A DNA stretch of 16,800 nt, taken from positions 1-16,800 of the forward strand of contig MENE01000132.1 of the NCBI GenBank assembly GCA_001769005.1. The letters run 5' to 3'. Of the stretch, positions 13,803-16,800 are shown in pieces (position 1 is the first letter of the stretch; the number at the start of each line of letters is the position of its first letter). Source of the stretch: Bacteroidetes bacterium GWA2_31_9b. GTDB lineage: Bacteria > Bacteroidota > Bacteroidia > Bacteroidales > UBA12077. The notes beneath the pieces are model-generated. The model saw nothing but the letters and a program-made list of their open reading frames with translations, searched no databases and was not told the DNA's origin. The translations under genes were made by a program, and so were the position numbers.

Positions 13803-15179
13803 ATGGAATTACCATTTGCAGAATCGTATAAAATGAAGATGGTTGAAACCATCAAAAAAAGTACTCGCAACGAACGCGAAAAATGGATTAAAAATGCAAA
13901 GTATAACTTATTTAACTTAAAAAGTGATCAGGTTTTTATTGACTTGTTAACAGACTCAGGAACCGGAGCAATGAGCGATAAACAGTGGGCTGCTATCATG
14001 TTAGGTGATGAGAGTTATGCAGGTGCATCATCATATTATAATTTAAAAAATCAGATTAAAGAACTATTAGGTTTCGAATATTTCTTGCCAACACATCAGG
14101 GAAGAGCAGCAGAAAACGTTTTATTTTCCGCATTAGTTAAAGAAGGTGATATTGTACCTGGAAATTCACATTTTGATACAACCAAAGGTCACATTGAATT
14201 TCGTAAGGCAAAAGCTATTGATTGTACAATTGATGAAGCTTTTAATACCGAATTAGAACACCCGTTTAAAGGGAATGTTGATATCAACAAACTTGAAAAC
14301 ACAATTAAGAAATATACCGTAGAAAGAATTCCATTTATTATTGTTACAATTACTTGTAATTCTTCAGGTGGGCAACCTGTTTCAATAGAAAACTTAAAAG
14401 AAGTACGTAAAATTGCTGATAAATATAATATTCCTGTATTCTATGATTCTGCAAGATTTGCAGAAAATGCATATTTTATTAAAATCCGTGAAAAAGGATA
14501 TGAAAATAAATCGATAAAAGAAATCGTTCATAAAATGTTTTCTTATGCTGATGGAATGACCATGAGTAGTAAGAAAGATGCTATTGTGAATATTGGTGGA
14601 TTTATTGGTTTACGAAGCGAAGAGATATTTAAAAAAGCGACAGTTTTCAATATTATGTTTGAGGGTTACATAACTTATGGTGGAATGGCAGGTCGCGATA
14701 TGAATGCTCTTGCACAAGGTTTAGATGAAGCTACTGAGTTTGATTATCTTGAAACACGTATAAAACAAATTGAATATTTAGGTAAAAGGTTAACTGATTT
14801 TGGTATTCCTGTTCAATTGCCATATGGCGGACATGCAATTTTTGTTGATGCCAAAAAGTTCCTTCCAAATTTACCTAAAGAACAATTTATTGCACAAACA
14901 TTGGGTGTTGAACTATACTTAGAAGCAGGAATTCGTGGTGTTGAAATAGGTACAATATTAGCCGATCGCGATCCGGAAACACGTGAAGAGAGATATCCGG
15001 CACTTGAGTTTTTGCGTCTTGCAATTCCTCGTAGAGTATACACCAATAACCACATGGATGTTATTGCAGTGGCTTTAAAGAATGTTTTCGACCGACGAGA
15101 TAAAATTACGAAAGGTTATCGAATTGTTAGTGAAGCACCAATTATGCGTCATTTTACTGTTGAATTGGAAAAAATCTAG
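13803..15179 (+). CDS. tnaA: Tryptophanase (tryptophan indole-lyase)
   Basis: TnaA is a cytoplasmic PLP enzyme that splits L-tryptophan into indole, pyruvate and ammonia. The 458-residue protein has the family landmarks DLLTDSGTGAMSD (47-59), PTHQGRAAEN (96-105), FDTTKGH (124-130), NSSGGQPVS (186-194), FYDSARFAENAYF (213-225) and the PLP-lysine motif MSSKKD (254-259; Lys258 the likely Schiff base). Residues that separate it from tyrosine phenol-lyase point to tryptophanase: Ile382 in VEIG, where phenol-lyase has Arg, and His450 in MRHFT, where phenol-lyase has Phe. The N-terminus MELPFAES closely resembles remembered Bacteroides tryptophanases. It is monocistronic with a long leader and a strong terminator. 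No tryptophan permease gene is adjacent. Confidence 0.96.
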   Translation: MELPFAESYKMKMVETIKKSTRNEREKWIKNAKYNLFNLKSDQVFIDLLTDSGTGAMSDKQWAAIMLGDESYAGASSYYNLKNQIKELLGFEYFLPTHQGRAAENVLFSALVKEGDIVPGNSHFDTTKGHIEFRKAKAIDCTIDEAFNTELEHPFKGNVDINKLENTIKKYTVERIPFIIVTITCNSSGGQPVSIENLKEVRKIADKYNIPVFYDSARFAENAYFIKIREKGYENKSIKEIVHKMFSYADGMTMSSKKDAIVNIGGFIGLRSEEIFKKATVFNIMFEGYITYGGMAGRDMNALAQGLDEATEFDYLETRIKQIEYLGKRLTDFGIPVQLPYGGHAIFVDAKKFLPNLPKEQFIAQTLGVELYLEAGIRGVEIGTILADRDPETREERYPALEFLRLAIPRRVYTNNHMDVIAVALKNVFDRRDKITKGYRIVSEAPIMRHFTVELEKI

Positions 15180-15203
15180 TTCTTAATTGATAATATATTT
15201 ATT

Positions 15204-15249
15204 GGTGATTAGTGATTGGTACATACTCCAGTCATTAATCACCTTTTTT
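15204..15249 (+). terminator. Strong rho-independent terminator of tnaA
   Basis: A 16-base left arm (15204-15219) pairs throughout with the right arm (15228-15243), with 14 Watson-Crick and two G-U pairs, around an 8-nt loop, and six Ts follow at 15244-15249. It starts 24 bp after the tnaA stop and is the clearest terminator in the window. Confidence 0.93.
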
Positions 15250-15256
15250 AATCCCA

Positions 15257-15281
15257 AATTTGTCATTAGAAATGACAAATT
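15257..15281. repeat. Stem-loop with 11-bp perfect stem
   Basis: AATTTGTCATT (15257-15267) and AATGACAAATT (15271-15281) are perfect reverse complements around the 3-nt loop AGA. There is no T-run after it on the plus strand. It lies 7 bp beyond the tnaA terminator, so it is unlikely to be part of the tnaA transcript. It is the first element of the inverted-repeat cluster up to 15452. Confidence 0.8.
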
Positions 15282-15292
15282 AACTCAAAGAG

Positions 15293-15326
15293 CCGACGAA
15301 AACATTGACATTTAATGTTTTGTCGG
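15293..15326. repeat. Stem-loop with 13-bp stem and one bulge
   Basis: CCGACGAAAACATT (15293-15306) pairs with AATGTTTTGTCGG (15314-15326) with a single bulged G at 15298 and a 7-nt loop. A weaker flanking dyad, TTAATC (15248-15253) with GATTAA (15327-15332), could enclose this hairpin and the one at 15257-15281 as a branched fold. Confidence 0.75.
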
Positions 15327-15327
15327 G

Positions 15328-15452
15328 ATTAACCCAAACATTGATTTTGACGGATTTTTTAACTCGAATTTAAAATTTTTGTTTATATAAATAAGTCAAA
15401 ATCAATCGTCTGCCTGAAAGGCAAAAAAGTCTAATGACTTTTTTGGGTTAAT
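15328..15452. repeat. Nested inverted repeat of 125 bp with internal hairpins
   Basis: The outer arms ATTAACCCAAA (15328-15338) and TTTGGGTTAAT (15442-15452) are perfect 11-bp reverse complements. Inside them ATTGATTTTGAC (15340-15351) and GTCAAAATCAAT (15395-15406) form a perfect 12-bp pair. Between the inner and outer right arms lie TGCCT-GAA-AGGCA (15411-15423) and AAAAAAGTC-TAAT-GACTTTTTT (15423-15444). The right outer arm falls inside the last codons of the minus-strand gene ending at 15431. The whole looks like a folded RNA, a cruciform or a small decayed inverted-repeat element; no transposase is present. Confidence 0.75.
15423..15444 (-). terminator. Likely bidirectional terminator at the end of the Cys-rich protein gene
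   Basis: AAAAAAGTC (15423-15431) and GACTTTTTT (15436-15444) form a perfect 9-bp stem with a TAAT loop, with six Ts on the 3' side in either direction. On the minus strand it overlaps the TAG stop of the gene ending at 15431, so the stem includes the last codons. The stem is AT-rich with only a short GTC/GAC core, so its strength is uncertain. Confidence 0.55.
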
Positions 15453-15790
15453 ACAAGAGTTTTTTCTGATTTTTCAAGGAAATCACTTGGACAGGTATTT
15501 CTTCCGGTAATGCCACCAATGGTACAAAAACGATTGCCTTCACAATCAAAAATTTCTGTCATGTTATCGGGGCAACCAGGACAAGGGTTTATGGACAAAT
15601 AATCCTGTCCGTTATAAACTATTTTAGTGACTTCAATTTTATCAGCGTTTTCTACCCGGGTTTTTAACCATTCAATATTTTTCACCGGGTCTTTTATTCC
15701 ACAGAAAGTAGTTGATTTACTGTTATCACATTTAGATCCTAATAGCATCATAAAAATTGAAATAAGTAAAATAGTTAAACTAAATCGCAT
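15431..15790 (-). CDS. Cys-rich exported (lipo)protein, unknown function
   Basis: The 119-residue protein has a hydrophobic signal sequence (residues 1-19) and a Cys at 21. The preceding LLGSK makes a poor lipobox because of Lys at -1, so lipidation is uncertain. Six further Cys residues (30, 70, 73, 83, 89, 100) lie in the mature part, including CPGCP at 70-74 and CTIGG from 89, suggesting disulfides or metal binding. The start of the mature region, CGIKDPVKNIEWLK, resembles a motif I recall from other short Bacteroidota lipoproteins (CG..DP....WLK), but I cannot name the family. A -7 match TATTTTTG on the minus strand (15821-15814) lies 24 bp upstream of the ATG. Confidence 0.7.
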   Translation of the reverse strand: MRFSLTILLISIFMMLLGSKCDNSKSTTFCGIKDPVKNIEWLKTRVENADKIEVTKIVYNGQDYLSINPCPGCPDNMTEIFDCEGNRFCTIGGITGRNTCPSDFLEKSEKTLVLTQKSH

Positions 15791-15917
15791 ATCAAATGGT
15801 ACTGATTCATTATCAAAAATAACTATAAAAGTTGATTAGTAAATCTTTTATTTATATAAGCGATAATTTTGAATATCTTATAATTTTAATAAGCTTTGCA
15901 CTGATTTTTTATTCCAG
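15791..15917. other. Divergent promoter region between the Cys-rich protein and MATE genes
   Basis: On the minus strand CAAAAATA at 15814-15821 gives the -7 motif TATTTTTG for the Cys-rich protein gene. On the plus strand TTTTG (15867-15871) is followed after 18 bases by TAAGCTTTG (15890-15898), an imperfect -7 with one extra base, 20 bp before the MATE ATG. No dyad or other regulator site is obvious. Confidence 0.35.
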
Positions 15918-16800
15918 ATGAAAGATTTAACCAAAGGAAAAGAGAGTTCGTTAATCTTGCAATTTGCAATGCCAATGTTGATTGGCAATGTGTTTCAACA
16001 ATTGTACAATGTTGTTGATAGCGTTGTTGTAGGAAAATTTATTGGCAAAGAAGCCCTTGCAGCTGTGGGTGCATCGTTTCCAATAATCTTTGCTTTTCTT
16101 TCGTTAATAATTGGAATTGCTACAGGAAGTACTATTGTTATTGCTCAATATTTTGGAGCTAAAGATATTGAAAAAGTAAAGAGAACAATAAACACTTTAT
16201 TCATTTTTCTGATTATCGCTTCAATCACTGTAAGTATAATTTCTATATATTTTAGTGAAGATATATTTAGATTACTTAAACTCCCCGAAGAAATAATACC
16301 TCAGGCAAAAGTTTATTTTAATATTATAATGGGTGGAATTATTGTTTCATTTGGATTTAATGGAATAAGTGCCATTTTAAGAGGATTAGGCGATTCAAAA
16401 ACACCTTTATACTTTTTAATCATATCAACACTTGTAAATATTGTTCTGGATCTTTTATTTGTTATGGTTTTTAAGTGGGGTATTGCAGGAGTCGCAATTG
16501 CAACTGTAATTTCTCAGGCTGGTGCATTTGTAAGTGCAATAATCTATTTAAATCGTACACATAAAATCATAAGTTTCAGTTTTAAAAATTTATTTTTTGA
16601 TCGTGATATTTTTATAAAAAGTATTCGGATTGGTTTACCCACAGGCATTCAACAAACTTTTGTGGCAGTAGGAATGATGGCATTAATAAGCATTGTTAAC
16701 CGTTTTGGGACGAATGTAATTGCTGCTTATTCGGTTGCAACCAGAATAGATTCTCTGGCCTCAATGCCGGCAATGAACTTTTCTGCTGCATTATCATCGT
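15918..16800 (+). CDS. MATE-family efflux transporter (3' end beyond window)
   Basis: The frame opens at the ATG at 15918 (MKDLTKGKESSLILQFAMPM) and runs to the window edge, giving 294 residues of a protein that is normally about 450. MATE hallmarks are the N-terminal 'P.L.GN.FQQLYN.VD...VG.FIG..ALAAVGAS', then GIATGSTIVIAQYFGA, then 'GISAILRGLGDSKTPL', followed by the second repeat beginning SIRIGLPTGIQQTFVAVGMM. At least seven hydrophobic helices are present in the visible part. These cation/drug antiporters in the cytoplasmic membrane use H+ or Na+ gradients to export small molecules. The DinF/NorM-like Bacteroidota branch is likely; the substrate cannot be predicted. Confidence 0.93.
   Translation, partial: MKDLTKGKESSLILQFAMPMLIGNVFQQLYNVVDSVVVGKFIGKEALAAVGASFPIIFAFLSLIIGIATGSTIVIAQYFGAKDIEKVKRTINTLFIFLIIASITVSIISIYFSEDIFRLLKLPEEIIPQAKVYFNIIMGGIIVSFGFNGISAILRGLGDSKTPLYFLIISTLVNIVLDLLFVMVFKWGIAGVAIATVISQAGAFVSAIIYLNRTHKIISFSFKNLFFDRDIFIKSIRIGLPTGIQQTFVAVGMMALISIVNRFGTNVIAAYSVATRIDSLASMPAMNFSAALSS

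Noticed and set aside
14813..15055. Open frame on the minus strand inside tnaA
   Set aside because: It is antisense to a confidently identified enzyme with no sign of its own start signals or family.
13803..15179. Tyrosine phenol-lyase as the identity of the PLP lyase
   Set aside because: Residues at the substrate-specificity positions (Ile382, His450) and the FDTTKGH and DSARFAENAYF segments match tryptophanase.
15204..15452. tRNA or riboswitch in the hairpin-rich region
   Set aside because: There is no T-loop consensus (GGTTCGAATCC-like), acceptor pairing or known riboswitch core, and the following gene is on the opposite strand.
15328..15452. Intact insertion sequence or MITE
   Set aside because: No transposase and no clear target-site duplication flank the arms, and the right arm lies within a gene's last codons; kept only as an inverted repeat.
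15627..15839. Plus-strand open frame opposite the Cys-rich protein
   Set aside because: The minus-strand gene has a signal peptide, an ordered Cys pattern and a promoter match; the plus frame has none.
1..16800. CRISPR array, phage or integrative element
   Set aside because: No regularly spaced direct repeats, integrase, attachment repeats or phage genes were seen; apart from higBA the genes are core-type.

Overview
The window comes from a Bacteroidota (Bacteroidetes) chromosome. Base composition is low in GC. Nearly all genes lack a Shine-Dalgarno sequence. Several upstream regions carry TAnnTTTG, the -7 element of the Bacteroidota promoter. The gene content also fits: gldF/gldG, a Bacteroides-type tryptophanase, a DUF2807 lipoprotein, and a surE-lpxB pair around a small membrane protein. 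No ubiquinone genes are visible, and a UbiA-family enzyme of the kind used for menaquinone is present. Tryptophanase and close agreement with remembered Bacteroides proteins favour a Bacteroidales or Marinilabiliales-type organism, but the order cannot be fixed from this stretch.

Layout. 1-1760 (minus): start of gldG, cut by the window edge, then gldF. 1936-3835 (plus): a PagL-like outer-membrane lipid A deacylase and a DUF2807 lipoprotein. 3916-4568 (minus): a HigB/HigA-type toxin-antitoxin pair with a palindrome at its promoter. 4679-6854 (minus): a tight operon surE, small three-helix membrane protein, lpxB. 6945-6964: an isolated GC-rich 20-bp perfect palindrome. 7137-10995 (plus): pheT, a macrodomain hydrolase and a UbiA-family prenyltransferase spaced like an operon. 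11122-11895 (plus): a 68-residue protein and an acidic, Phe/Met-rich membrane protein preceded by a strong Shine-Dalgarno, ending in a terminator. 12182-13512 (plus): a small exported protein and an LpxL-type acyltransferase. 13803-15179 (plus): tryptophanase behind a structured leader of about 185 nt, ending in a very strong terminator. 15250-15452: an unusual cluster of nested inverted repeats. 15431-15790 (minus): a Cys-rich exported protein. 15918 to the edge (plus): a MATE exporter, cut off.

How the genes work together. Three separate loci act on lipid A: LpxB makes the disaccharide, the LpxL-type enzyme adds secondary acyl chains, and the PagL-like protein would remove an ester-linked chain at the outer membrane. 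PheT with its neighbours, and TnaA, are translation and amino-acid metabolism genes.

Most of the window is ordinary core genome with one small accessory module (higBA). I see no phage, transposon, CRISPR or rRNA/tRNA gene. The best candidates for something undescribed are non-coding: the inverted-repeat cluster at 15250-15452, the tnaA leader with a 27-codon ORF, and the lone strong Shine-Dalgarno at 11336.
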